Source of the DNA: Dolichospermum sp. DET69
GTDB lineage: Bacteria > Cyanobacteriota > Cyanobacteriia > Cyanobacteriales > Nostocaceae
Assembly: GCA_017355425.1 (NCBI GenBank)
Contig: CP070233.1
Span: forward strand, 1,901,501-1,965,500
Direction of reading: 5' to 3'
Length of the DNA stretch: 64,000 nucleotides
Below are positions 20,611 through 29,437 of this stretch, piece after piece. A program made the position numbers and the translations under genes. The notes under the pieces were generated by a model, which saw only the letters and a list, made by a program, of their open reading frames with translations, had not been told where the DNA came from and did not search any database. Position 1 is the stretch's first letter. The number at the start of each line of letters is the position of its first letter.

Positions 20611-22980
20611 ATGAAATTAATTGATTCTATTTACAGCTTTTATCTGACAACAAGACCCAAACCGTGGAAATTACAAAAACCTGTAGTTATCCAATTTCCA
20701 GTTAATGATATTTGTAATTGTAGATGTCAAATGTGTAATATTTGGCAGCAAAAATTTGATTACCAAATTACTCCATCTGAACTAGAAAAAGCTTTATCGA
20801 ATCCGCTTTTTTCTGAAGTCAAAACCATAGGAGTTAATGGTGGAGAACCTACCCTCCGTAAGGATCTTGCCGAACTTGTAGATATCCTATTCCGAAAGCT
20901 GCCAAAATTATCAAATATTAGTTTAATTACGAACTCACTTAACAGCAGCCAAGTAATAGAACGTATTACTGAAATTGGTCAAGTCATCAAATCTCATAAC
21001 GGATTTCTAGATGTTATGGTATCTTTAGATGGAGTTGGTGAAGTACACGATAGAGTAAGAGGTCGCAAAGGTAATTTTGAAAATGCGGTCAAAGTAATTG
21101 ACTTTATTCAACATAATGAATTAGTTTCCAGTTGCAGGTTAGGTTGTACTGTAATTAAAGAAAATATTTATGGTGTTGATGACTTGTTAGAATTTGCACT
21201 CAGCAAAGATATATATATAAAATATAGGCTAGGTATACCACATCAGCGCCTTTATTCAAAAAATGTTGTTGAGCCTTTTGATCTGACTTTTGAGGAAAAG
21301 TACCATTTCGCTATTTTTCTGGAGAATTTGATTAGGTTTTATGAAAAGTCTGAGAGTCAGGTCTTTTTCTACCAATCTTTAATCGGCCAACTGATATATC
21401 AAAAAGCTCGTTCTGCTGGATGTACTTGGCAGCATAAAGGTGCTACTCTCTCTGCGAGAGGTGAACTGTTGTACTGTGCCGTTGAAAGTAAAACATTAGG
21501 ATCAGCTGTTTCTGAAGATGCGGAAAGACTCTATTTTGATAATAGTCAACATTTAGCAGAGATAGTAAAAACTAAATGTGATACTTGCGCTCATGATTAT
21601 GTTGGCTTGCCTCCTACCAAAGTTTTACTGAAAAAGTATTCAAAAAAGATTTTAAAAAAGGTCGGTATTTCCAACCAAAAAATTAAGCTTATAAAGGTTT
21701 TAAAACCATTACTTTCATTAATACAGAAATCAAGATTTTCTAAAAGAATGGTTACGTTTGGAATAAATCCATCGAACCTTCGTCAACCTATACCTGCACT
21801 TCAATTTCCAGCTAATTCTAATAAGAAGCGTAAAGTCTTAATTTGTGGTTGGTATGGGACCGAAACCTTAGGTGATAAGGCAATTCTTGGAGGTGTTATC
21901 AACGCTTTATATGTTTCTTTGGAAACAATGGAACTGCATTTAGCGTCATTAGAGCCTTATATTTGCCAGATGACAATCCAGCAAATGCCTGAACTGGAAG
22001 GATGTGGATTGCACTCTATCCCAGAAGCCATACAAATTGCCAGTTCAATGGATTTAGTGGTGTTTGGTGGTGGTCCTTTAATGGCTCTACAACAACTTGC
22101 TGATATGCTTGCAATCTTTCAGCAAGCAGTAGAAGCAAAAGTTCCTACATTGATTGCAGGATGTGGTGTGGGTCCTTTGGGCGATTCCTATTACAATGAC
22201 GCGATAAAGTATCTGCTTTTACAAGCTTCTCACCGAATTTATCGTGATCAGAAGTCTAAAGAGATTGCTCAGACGTTAGGTGTGGATACAACTTCAGACC
22301 AGGTTGCAGAAGATCCTGCGTTTACATGGCTACGAAGTTGTATATCTGATGAAGATAGATATCACACAGATGTTTTAAAACATAAAACCTTATTATTGGG
22401 TTTGAGAGATTGGCCATACAGTGAATACGCTCATAATTTAAGTCAATCTGAATCTGAACTTTTAAAGAGCAGGTTTGAAGGAGAGGTAATCAAAGCATTA
22501 GAGCAATTAGTTGAGAAGTATCCCAACCTAAAGATAATTCCCTTTCCAATGTGTACCAATCATATCGGTAATGATGATAGATGGTTCTACCGTAGGTTGT
22601 TTAGAAATGCAAATAAAATACATGATTCTTTAGATCTAACTTATTTAGGAGCAGAAATAAGTCCTGTAGAAGCAGTAAATGTCTTTAAGTCGGCTTCTAT
22701 TGCTCTGACGATGAGATTTCACTCCCTTGTTTTCGCCTTATCCTCCTCTATACCTACAGTAGCAATAGACTATACTCTAGGACGGGGGAAAGTTAAATCT
22801 CTGGCAGAAAAATATCAAATTCCATATATGAGCTTAGACTCAATAAATGCTGAATTTATAATTGACTCCCTTTCTGATCTTTTAGATAAAGAACCTTGTC
22901 AACCTCACAATTCGCGGACAACCCAACCTCTTAAATTTACAAATGCAGTTACTAAATTTATCAAATCTTTAGAGCCATGA
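20611..22980 (+). CDS. Radical SAM domain fused to polysaccharide pyruvyl transferase
   Basis: A 789-residue two-domain protein. Residues 1 to about 350 form a radical SAM enzyme: the cluster motif CxxxCxxC at C35, C39 and C42 ('DICNCRCQMC'), 'GVNGGEPTLRKDL' near 85, and a C-terminal cysteine set ('AGCTWQHKGA', 'LLYCAVES', 'CDTCAHDY') like a SPASM or twitch auxiliary cluster. Residues about 400-789 form a polysaccharide pyruvyl transferase domain ('VLICGWYGTETLGDKAILGG', 'FGGGPLM', 'GVGPLG', 'LTMRFHSLVFALSSSIP'), which normally adds ketal pyruvate from phosphoenolpyruvate to sugars. The reading frame is continuous through the linker. Its stop overlaps the next start (ATGA). What the radical SAM half modifies is unknown. 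Confidence 0.88.
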   Translation: MKLIDSIYSFYLTTRPKPWKLQKPVVIQFPVNDICNCRCQMCNIWQQKFDYQITPSELEKALSNPLFSEVKTIGVNGGEPTLRKDLAELVDILFRKLPKLSNISLITNSLNSSQVIERITEIGQVIKSHNGFLDVMVSLDGVGEVHDRVRGRKGNFENAVKVIDFIQHNELVSSCRLGCTVIKENIYGVDDLLEFALSKDIYIKYRLGIPHQRLYSKNVVEPFDLTFEEKYHFAIFLENLIRFYEKSESQVFFYQSLIGQLIYQKARSAGCTWQHKGATLSARGELLYCAVESKTLGSAVSEDAERLYFDNSQHLAEIVKTKCDTCAHDYVGLPPTKVLLKKYSKKILKKVGISNQKIKLIKVLKPLLSLIQKSRFSKRMVTFGINPSNLRQPIPALQFPANSNKKRKVLICGWYGTETLGDKAILGGVINALYVSLETMELHLASLEPYICQMTIQQMPELEGCGLHSIPEAIQIASSMDLVVFGGGPLMALQQLADMLAIFQQAVEAKVPTLIAGCGVGPLGDSYYNDAIKYLLLQASHRIYRDQKSKEIAQTLGVDTTSDQVAEDPAFTWLRSCISDEDRYHTDVLKHKTLLLGLRDWPYSEYAHNLSQSESELLKSRFEGEVIKALEQLVEKYPNLKIIPFPMCTNHIGNDDRWFYRRLFRNANKIHDSLDLTYLGAEISPVEAVNVFKSASIALTMRFHSLVFALSSSIPTVAIDYTLGRGKVKSLAEKYQIPYMSLDSINAEFIIDSLSDLLDKEPCQPHNSRTTQPLKFTNAVTKFIKSLEP

Positions 22981-24230
22981 TTAAACCCCTGCTAATTAGC
23001 ACTAGTGACATTAATGGAGGTGCTGCTCGTGCCACTTATCGTTTACATCGAGGCTTACAAGATATTGGTATATCCTCTCAAATGCTTGTACAAAACAAGC
23101 AAAGTGATGATTATACAGTAATTAGCTCAGAAGGAAAACTAGGTAAAGGTATTAGCAAATTAAAACCTACTCTCGATAGTCTACCACTACAACTGTATAC
23201 CCAGCGCGATAATAAATCAGTATTTTCACTTCAATGGCTACCTGATGAATTAGCCACAAAAGTGGCTCAAATCAATCCTGACATCATTAATTTACATTGG
23301 ATTAATCGTGGATATCTAAATATAGAGACTATCACTAGTTTCAAAAAAACCATTGTCTTGACTCTACATGATATGTGGGTATTTACTGGAGGGTGTCACT
23401 ACAGTGGAGATTGCATAAATTATATAAACTCCTGTGGTACTTGTCCTCAACTGCACAGCAATAGGGAAAAAGACTTATCACGCTGGGTATGGCAACGTAA
23501 AGCAAAGGCATGGAAAAACTTAAATTTAACTATAGTTACTCCAAGCCATTGGCTGGCTAAATGTGCCGCCTCTAGCTCTCTACTAAAAGATGTAAAAATT
23601 GAAGTTATTCCTAATGGAATTAATCCAGAACAGTATAAACCCATTAAAAAATCTGTAGCACGCTCCATTTTAGGTTTACCTGAAGATAAGCAACTGATTC
23701 TATTTGGAGCTATGAGTGCAACAAGTGATCCCAGAAAAGGTTTTAATTTACTACAATCAACTTTACAAAAGCTTAGTCAATCTGGGTGGGGAGAGCAAGT
23801 AGAATTGGTTGTATTTGGATCTTCTCAACCTAAAAACCCTACTGAACTTGGCTTCAAATCACATTATTTAGGTAGATTAAATGATGATATTTCCCTCTCC
23901 TTAGTTTATGCAGCAGCGGATGTATTTATTGCTCCTTCTTTGCAAGATAATTTACCAAACACAGTTATGGAGTCTTTAGCTTGTGGTACTCCTTGCGTAG
24001 CTTTTGATATTGGCGGTATGTCTGATATGATAGAACATCAACAAAATGGCTATTTGGCTAGACCTTTTGATATAGATGACTTAGCTAAAGGAATTGCTTG
24101 GGTATTGGACGATGAGGAAAGATTAAGGAAGTTAGGCGTTAATAGTCGTGAAAAAGTTGAGAATAACTTTACTTTAGAAATACAAGCTAAGAATTATTTA
24201 TCAATATATAAAGACGTTTATAAAACATAA
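22977..24230 (+). CDS. Glycosyltransferase family 4
   Basis: A 417-residue GT-B transferase. The N-terminal domain has 'ISTSDINGGAARATYRLHRGL' and a cysteine-rich insertion after 'LHDMWVFTGGCHYSGDC' ('CGTCPQL'), and the C-terminal nucleotide-sugar domain ends in 'SLQDNLPNTVMESLACGTPCVAFDIGGMSDMI', with the EX7E-type motif. The cysteine insertion is shared with the gene at 26781-27998. It is translationally coupled to the fusion gene upstream. The sugar is unknown. Confidence 0.9.
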   Translation: MIKPLLISTSDINGGAARATYRLHRGLQDIGISSQMLVQNKQSDDYTVISSEGKLGKGISKLKPTLDSLPLQLYTQRDNKSVFSLQWLPDELATKVAQINPDIINLHWINRGYLNIETITSFKKTIVLTLHDMWVFTGGCHYSGDCINYINSCGTCPQLHSNREKDLSRWVWQRKAKAWKNLNLTIVTPSHWLAKCAASSSLLKDVKIEVIPNGINPEQYKPIKKSVARSILGLPEDKQLILFGAMSATSDPRKGFNLLQSTLQKLSQSGWGEQVELVVFGSSQPKNPTELGFKSHYLGRLNDDISLSLVYAAADVFIAPSLQDNLPNTVMESLACGTPCVAFDIGGMSDMIEHQQNGYLARPFDIDDLAKGIAWVLDDEERLRKLGVNSREKVENNFTLEIQAKNYLSIYKDVYKT

Positions 24231-24364
24231 CAGTATCATGGCAATTGCAATGCGCGATCTAAAGTTATGTTTTCCCAATATTTTGCTAAGATACTTCTTT
24301 AAGTGTTCATCAACGGACTATAGTTATTTGAACAGAAAATTTAATTTACTCAGAGAAAGAAAAA

Positions 24365-25657
24365 ATGCAAATCACGAGTATAAAAGCCAAAGATAAATTA
24401 AAGTTTGTGGTTTTATGCCTTAATTTATTTATCATCGGTTTAGCGATACCTACAATATCTACTTTATTCTTCCTGCTTCTTCCTCTAATTCTGAAGTTTT
24501 TTGGCTATTTAAGAATTCCGAAATATCTACTTAAATCCACAAGTATTTCAATATCAATAGTATCATTGATCCTATTTGTTGTAGTCAACTATTATCAAGT
24601 TTACTCTTATGGACTCGACTCTGAAAAAGGTGCTGGGAGGTTTATTATAGAAATAGTTACAATTATTTTACTTTTTTTGATGGGTGTTTGTTTAGACTTC
24701 AAAAAAATGCCGTTTTTTCCCTCTAATATTGTTTCATTAAACTTATCCTTATTTAGTGGCGGCATTATTTGGGTTTTCTTAAGCGTAGCTCAATACAATA
24801 GATGGAATTTTTCACTTATAGGCATTGAGATCGCAAATAGGTCAGTAGCAACTTTTTGGAAAGGTGACGATTTAGTCAACGGACCATCTTTAGATATTTT
24901 CTCTTATTTGGGTTTATCATTAGCAGGATTACTTATTTCTAGAGCATCATTTAGTCCTTTTATTGGAAAATTTAGAAAATCAATCTTTTTTATTGTTATA
25001 TTGATACTGGTATTGATGAGTGGTTACTCATCTATTTCCTTAGGAGCAAGGACACCGATTGTAGTTTTCTTAATTTCGGTTTTTGCTACTTTCATATTTA
25101 CCATTTCTTTAAAAAAGGGTTTTCAAATATCAAGGTGGATAATGATATTTTTTCTCTCCTCTATAGGTGTTATATTGTTCTTACTACGTGATGTATTAAT
25201 TGAAACTATATTGCCATTAATCAACAGTTTATTGGAATTAGGTATCGGTAGTAGATTAGCATCTGAAGGACTAGAAACATCTAGATATGAAACTTGGCTA
25301 CTAGTTATAAATCAAATGTTTGATTTTCCTTGGGGAGGTAGGGCTATGATTATAAGGTCAAGTTATGCTCACAATATATGGTTAGATCAGATGTATGATG
25401 CAGGTATATTAGCTATGCTTTTGCTCTTGACATTTCATCTTGTTCAGATTCCAATTCTTCTCCGATTCTTTCGATTAAAGCTGCCGAAAATAATCCATGT
25501 ATTTGTTTTATGCACTTTGATTGCATTTTTGGCTGCATTTTTACAGGCTCCAGTTATACAGGCTAATAGTGTTTATTTTGCTATGTCTTGTTTTTTCTTT
25601 GGCTCAGTGGCAAGATTTACAGATGAATATAAATTTAATTACAACCATATAAAATAA
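24365..25657 (+). CDS. O-antigen ligase/polymerase-like membrane protein (Wzy-like)
   Basis: A 430-residue protein with ten or more hydrophobic helices. The signature region of the O-antigen ligase/polymerase family is visible: 'ETSRYETWLLVINQMFDFPWGG', then 'SYAHNIWLDQMYDAGILAML'. It should join flipped repeat units into polymer in the periplasm. This makes the locus functionally complete together with Wzx and Wzc. The gene is AT-rich like the surrounding transferases. Confidence 0.85.
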   Translation: MQITSIKAKDKLKFVVLCLNLFIIGLAIPTISTLFFLLLPLILKFFGYLRIPKYLLKSTSISISIVSLILFVVVNYYQVYSYGLDSEKGAGRFIIEIVTIILLFLMGVCLDFKKMPFFPSNIVSLNLSLFSGGIIWVFLSVAQYNRWNFSLIGIEIANRSVATFWKGDDLVNGPSLDIFSYLGLSLAGLLISRASFSPFIGKFRKSIFFIVILILVLMSGYSSISLGARTPIVVFLISVFATFIFTISLKKGFQISRWIMIFFLSSIGVILFLLRDVLIETILPLINSLLELGIGSRLASEGLETSRYETWLLVINQMFDFPWGGRAMIIRSSYAHNIWLDQMYDAGILAMLLLLTFHLVQIPILLRFFRLKLPKIIHVFVLCTLIAFLAAFLQAPVIQANSVYFAMSCFFFGSVARFTDEYKFNYNHIK

Positions 25658-25770
25658 AGGTAAGTATTCGGGTCTAAAATAGAGACTTGAAACGTGATAC
25701 CATCAGGTATGATGAATATTTTTGTTATTATTAGCTGCCATTCGTTAAATAATAAAGGAATTTAAATAAG

Positions 25771-26622
25771 ATGATAAAATCACACTCAGAACCTTCTTTT
25801 TCTGTCATAATAGCAGTCTATAATAATGTACAATACTTACAACGTTGTATTGATAGTTTTATAGCTCAAAGTTATGGAAACAAAGAATTAATAATTATTG
25901 ACGGTCAATCTACAGATGGAACAGTTGATATTATACGTAACAACTCCACTAAGATTGCATATTGGGAATCTGAACCAGATAGGGGAATCTATCACGCTTT
26001 TAATAAAGGAGTATCTCATGCTACTGCTGAATGGATTATTTTTTTGGGAGCGGATGATTATTTTTATAATTCTGATGTTCTAAATAACGTTGCTAAAAAA
26101 TTAGTTTTAAATAGTTCTAGCGTGCGCTTAGTATATGGTAGAGTAGCTATGGTTTCTGATAAAAATGAAGTTTTACAAATCATGAATAAATCATGGGAAA
26201 AGTCAAAGCATAATTTTCTTCAGGTTTTCAATATAAATCATCAAGGTGTATTCCATCACCATTGTCTGTTTAAGGACAAAGGATTGTTTGATGAATCATT
26301 TAGATTGGCTGGTGATTACGAATTGTTACTACGAGAGCTAAAAGATAACGATGCCTATTTTTTAGATGGCGATATTATCGCATATGTCCAGATTGGAGGA
26401 GTCAGCACTTCACCAGAAAATTACCTGAAAGTATACAAGGAGTTTTACAGAGCAAGGAGTAAAAATGCCGTCAAGGGTATTCCATATAGACTGATGTTTT
26501 CGTTTTTAACTGCCTACATAAGGCTGATGATGATCAAAATTCTTGGTAACAATATTACTAATAATATAACCGATTTCTATCGTAAACTAGGTGGTCAACT
26601 CCCGCTATGGACTAAGCTCTAA
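25771..26622 (+). CDS. Glycosyltransferase family 2
   Basis: A 283-residue GT-A enzyme of family 2. It opens 'PSFSVIIAVYNNVQYLQRCIDSFIAQSYGNKELIIIDGQSTDGT', followed by 'WESEPDRGIYHAFNKGVSHA' and the metal-binding 'FLGADDYF'. The C-terminal part has 'FHHHCLFKDKGLFDESFRLAGDYELLLREL'. It matches family members that transfer sugars onto lipid-linked oligosaccharides. A frame at 25898-26083 inside it is a shadow. Confidence 0.92.
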   Translation: MIKSHSEPSFSVIIAVYNNVQYLQRCIDSFIAQSYGNKELIIIDGQSTDGTVDIIRNNSTKIAYWESEPDRGIYHAFNKGVSHATAEWIIFLGADDYFYNSDVLNNVAKKLVLNSSSVRLVYGRVAMVSDKNEVLQIMNKSWEKSKHNFLQVFNINHQGVFHHHCLFKDKGLFDESFRLAGDYELLLRELKDNDAYFLDGDIIAYVQIGGVSTSPENYLKVYKEFYRARSKNAVKGIPYRLMFSFLTAYIRLMMIKILGNNITNNITDFYRKLGGQLPLWTKL

Positions 26623-26780
26623 AAATTATATATTTACACATTTCAGTAAGTTATTTAAAATCATTGAAGATTTAAACATAAAACATGAATATTTAAGCCA
26701 AAAATGGCAAGGCTTTAATGCTCATACTTCCAATTGACTAATTTTAAATCATCCATTATCAGTTAAAAAAAATTTACCAC

Positions 26781-27998
26781 ATGAAAATCTTACATCTTCA
26801 TACACATACCACCGACGGAGGAGCAGCACGATCTGGTAGGAGTATTCATCTAAGACTTCCTCAATATGGTTTTTCTTCAAAATTTTATGCAGGTAGTGGA
26901 ATTTCAGATAGCTCCAATAATATTGAAACACTAGGAGTCTCGCGCTGGCAATTTATGGCCAATGTACTGATTTATCGTCTTAGTAGTCTTGAAGCTCCTC
27001 TAAATATTAATCAATGGTTAAAAGTTTTACCAACATTATTAAATTGGTCTGATGTTATTCATTTACATAATGTTCATGGTTATTATATGCCAAAGGAAAT
27101 TTTAGAAAAAGTTTTAGAAAAACCTGTTGTTTGGACAATACATGATGAATGGATTATGAGTGGAAGATGTACTTTTTCTGGAAGTTGCCAAGGTTATCAG
27201 CAAGGCTGTCATTCTTGTCCCCATCTAGATAAATATCCTAGCACTTTAGTAGATAGAGCTAAACAAAATTTTATTTATCGTCATGATCTCATAACAAAAT
27301 CGAAAGCAATTTTAGTATCTCCCTCTAATATCCTCCGCGAAAAACTAATTCACGCAGGTTTTTCATCTGAAAGAATTCAAGTTATTCCTGATCCAACAGA
27401 ATTTCAACAGTTTTATCCCCCCGAAGAACGTCAGGATATTAAACAAGAATTGAAGTTGCCTGATAATAAAATTATTGTGCTTTTTGTGGCTAATGTAATT
27501 GGATCTTATCGGAAGGGATTTGATGTTCTGGAGTCAGCTTTACATCAACTTCCTAACCCTGATGACTTTATGTTGATCATGATTGGAAAATACAATCAAA
27601 AAATTCAACAAAAAGTAAATAATTTGCCCATGGAAGTAAGATTACTTGGAACAATTGATAGTCGTACAGAGATTAATCGCTATTATGCGGCTAGTGATGT
27701 TTTAGTTGTGCCTTCCCGTGAAGAATCTTTTGGATTAGTTACTACAGAAGCCTTGTCTCAAGGTTGTCAAGTTATCTGTTCTGATATTCCTGTATTTAGA
27801 GAAGTAACTGATGGAAAAGCTGTCTTCTTTCCTGTAGGGGATGCAGAACAACTTGCTTCGCAATTGAATAAATTCTTGAATCAAAAGGAAAAATATAAAA
27901 TTTCAGATTTAGCTATTAATCAAATTCGAGAAAAATTTTCTTTTGAAAAGATAATGAACTCTTATATAGACGCATATTATCTGGCATTTAAGAAATGA
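26781..27998 (+). CDS. Glycosyltransferase family 4
   Basis: A 405-residue GT-B transferase, a paralogue of the gene at 22977-24230. It has 'LHTHTTDGGAARSGRSIHLRL', 'TIHDEWIMSGRCTFSGSC' with the same cysteine insertion ('GCHSCPHL'), and a C-terminal 'VPSREESFGLVTTEALSQGCQVICSDIPVFREV'. The repeated presence of this subtype suggests successive additions of related sugars. Its start is at an ATG shortly after the gene-free spacer 26623-26780. Confidence 0.9.
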   Translation: MKILHLHTHTTDGGAARSGRSIHLRLPQYGFSSKFYAGSGISDSSNNIETLGVSRWQFMANVLIYRLSSLEAPLNINQWLKVLPTLLNWSDVIHLHNVHGYYMPKEILEKVLEKPVVWTIHDEWIMSGRCTFSGSCQGYQQGCHSCPHLDKYPSTLVDRAKQNFIYRHDLITKSKAILVSPSNILREKLIHAGFSSERIQVIPDPTEFQQFYPPEERQDIKQELKLPDNKIIVLFVANVIGSYRKGFDVLESALHQLPNPDDFMLIMIGKYNQKIQQKVNNLPMEVRLLGTIDSRTEINRYYAASDVLVVPSREESFGLVTTEALSQGCQVICSDIPVFREVTDGKAVFFPVGDAEQLASQLNKFLNQKEKYKISDLAINQIREKFSFEKIMNSYIDAYYLAFKK

Positions 27999-28072
27999 GA
28001 ATAAGTTCTTAAATCAAAAAATATACTTATTAAGATTTGTTGTACACTATTTAAATGTGTTGAGGTTACATA

Positions 28073-29134
28073 ATGTCTATAAAAACTTTCGTAGTTGTTG
28101 CTGGCTACTGGTCAACTAATATTGGAAATAGTTTTTTCCAATTAGGCGCAGAGTTTATGCTCCGTCAAGCCTTTCCAAATGATCGGGTTGTATTGTTGAG
28201 TGATCAACCAGGATACTGGGATGTTAATATTGGGAATCCTCCTAATTCACTAGATTACTTAGCTCATATTGACATGGATTATCTTGTGATTCAAGGTCCA
28301 TATTTACGTCCTGAATATCCAAAAATCTGGGAACAAACCTTGCGGAAACTAAAGGAACGAGGAATCAAAATAATTGTTCTCAGTGCAGGTATGATGGATT
28401 ATTCTCAGAAAATGCAAGAACAAGCAAGAGAATGGCTAACTGAAATACCGCCTTATGTATTTATTACTAGAGATACTGAAACTTATAAATTTTTTGGTGA
28501 TTTGGCCACTCATGCAATGGATGGTGTTGATGTTGCAACTTTTGTTTCAGACCTCCATCATCCATTATCAACAACTTTACCACCGTACATAATTTTTAAT
28601 TTTGACCAAATTCCAGAACCTACAGTTGCCATAGATAATGGTACAACTGTTAAAAAGAATGAAGAAGTAATTCAGTTGAACAACCTGGCATTGAAGTTTC
28701 GCTTTGCAAGTCGTGAGTTAAATCTGGCTCGTCGATATAAATTTTACCTTTTCCTTCGTTCTTTACTTCCTATGAGACCTTCTCTACAAGAGTCCATAGC
28801 AGATCACATTATTGTTCGTACTGACCATCGCTTCAATCCCATGTTGCTACAAAAATCTTATGCCGCTCCCAACTCCTTTACTTCAGATATCCCGCATACA
28901 TACCTTAACTTGTATGCTAATACAGAAGCAACATTTTCAAATAGAGTTCATGCTTGCGTAGCAACTTTGGCTTATGGCAAACCAGCAAAACTTTTTTCAA
29001 ACTCACCTAGAGCATATCTACTTGATCGATTAGGCGCGGTCAATATCCGCAAAGAATTGATAAAAATTGATACTGCATGGTTAAAGCAGGAGAAATCAGC
29101 AATGATTGACTTTTTGCGCCAGGTTGTCAACTGA
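28073..29134 (+). CDS. Polysaccharide pyruvyl transferase family protein
   Basis: A 353-residue protein with the family fold: 'TFVVVAGYWSTNIGNSFFQLGAEFMLRQAF' at the N-terminus, 'IQGPYLRPEYPKIWEQ', 'VLSAGMMDYSQ', and the C-terminal 'ATFSNRVHACVATLAYGKPAKLFSNSPRAYLLDRLG'. The family ketalises sugars with pyruvate, giving acidic polysaccharide. This is the second such domain in the locus, after the radical SAM fusion, which supports an acidic, pyruvylated product. That is inference from content. Confidence 0.83.
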   Translation: MSIKTFVVVAGYWSTNIGNSFFQLGAEFMLRQAFPNDRVVLLSDQPGYWDVNIGNPPNSLDYLAHIDMDYLVIQGPYLRPEYPKIWEQTLRKLKERGIKIIVLSAGMMDYSQKMQEQAREWLTEIPPYVFITRDTETYKFFGDLATHAMDGVDVATFVSDLHHPLSTTLPPYIIFNFDQIPEPTVAIDNGTTVKKNEEVIQLNNLALKFRFASRELNLARRYKFYLFLRSLLPMRPSLQESIADHIIVRTDHRFNPMLLQKSYAAPNSFTSDIPHTYLNLYANTEATFSNRVHACVATLAYGKPAKLFSNSPRAYLLDRLGAVNIRKELIKIDTAWLKQEKSAMIDFLRQVVN

Positions 29135-29437
29135 ATAGAGTAAAAATGGGGTTACTTTTTTAATGCTCTGCGACCCTTTGTGTATTCTGAACACCTCAAA
29201 CCAATTACGGTTTGTCCTACCCGAGTTGGAGGATTTTCGCTACTCGTCCAGCCTACTTAGGGAACGAATCCGCCCTTAGACCTTCAACCCGTTTTTATTC
29301 ATTCCCTTGGTTGATTGTTAGTTACCTTATGTGTAGCCAATCAAACTAACGGACTGATTACCGTCATTCAGCTAACAACGAACCGTACATCAGTCTTCAA
29401 TCGTATCTCTGCTTTAATTATTTGAAAAATTAAATCA
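29135..29437. other. Gene-free 300-base segment, structured-looking, unidentified
   Basis: Between two polysaccharide genes lies a stretch with a base composition richer in G and C than its surroundings and several short complementary blocks ('gtttgattggct' and 'agccaatcaaac' types; 'aaccaattacggtttg'). No protein frame and no transposase ends that I can define are present. It might be the remnant of a mobile element end or a structured RNA. I cannot decide from reading alone. Confidence 0.35.
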
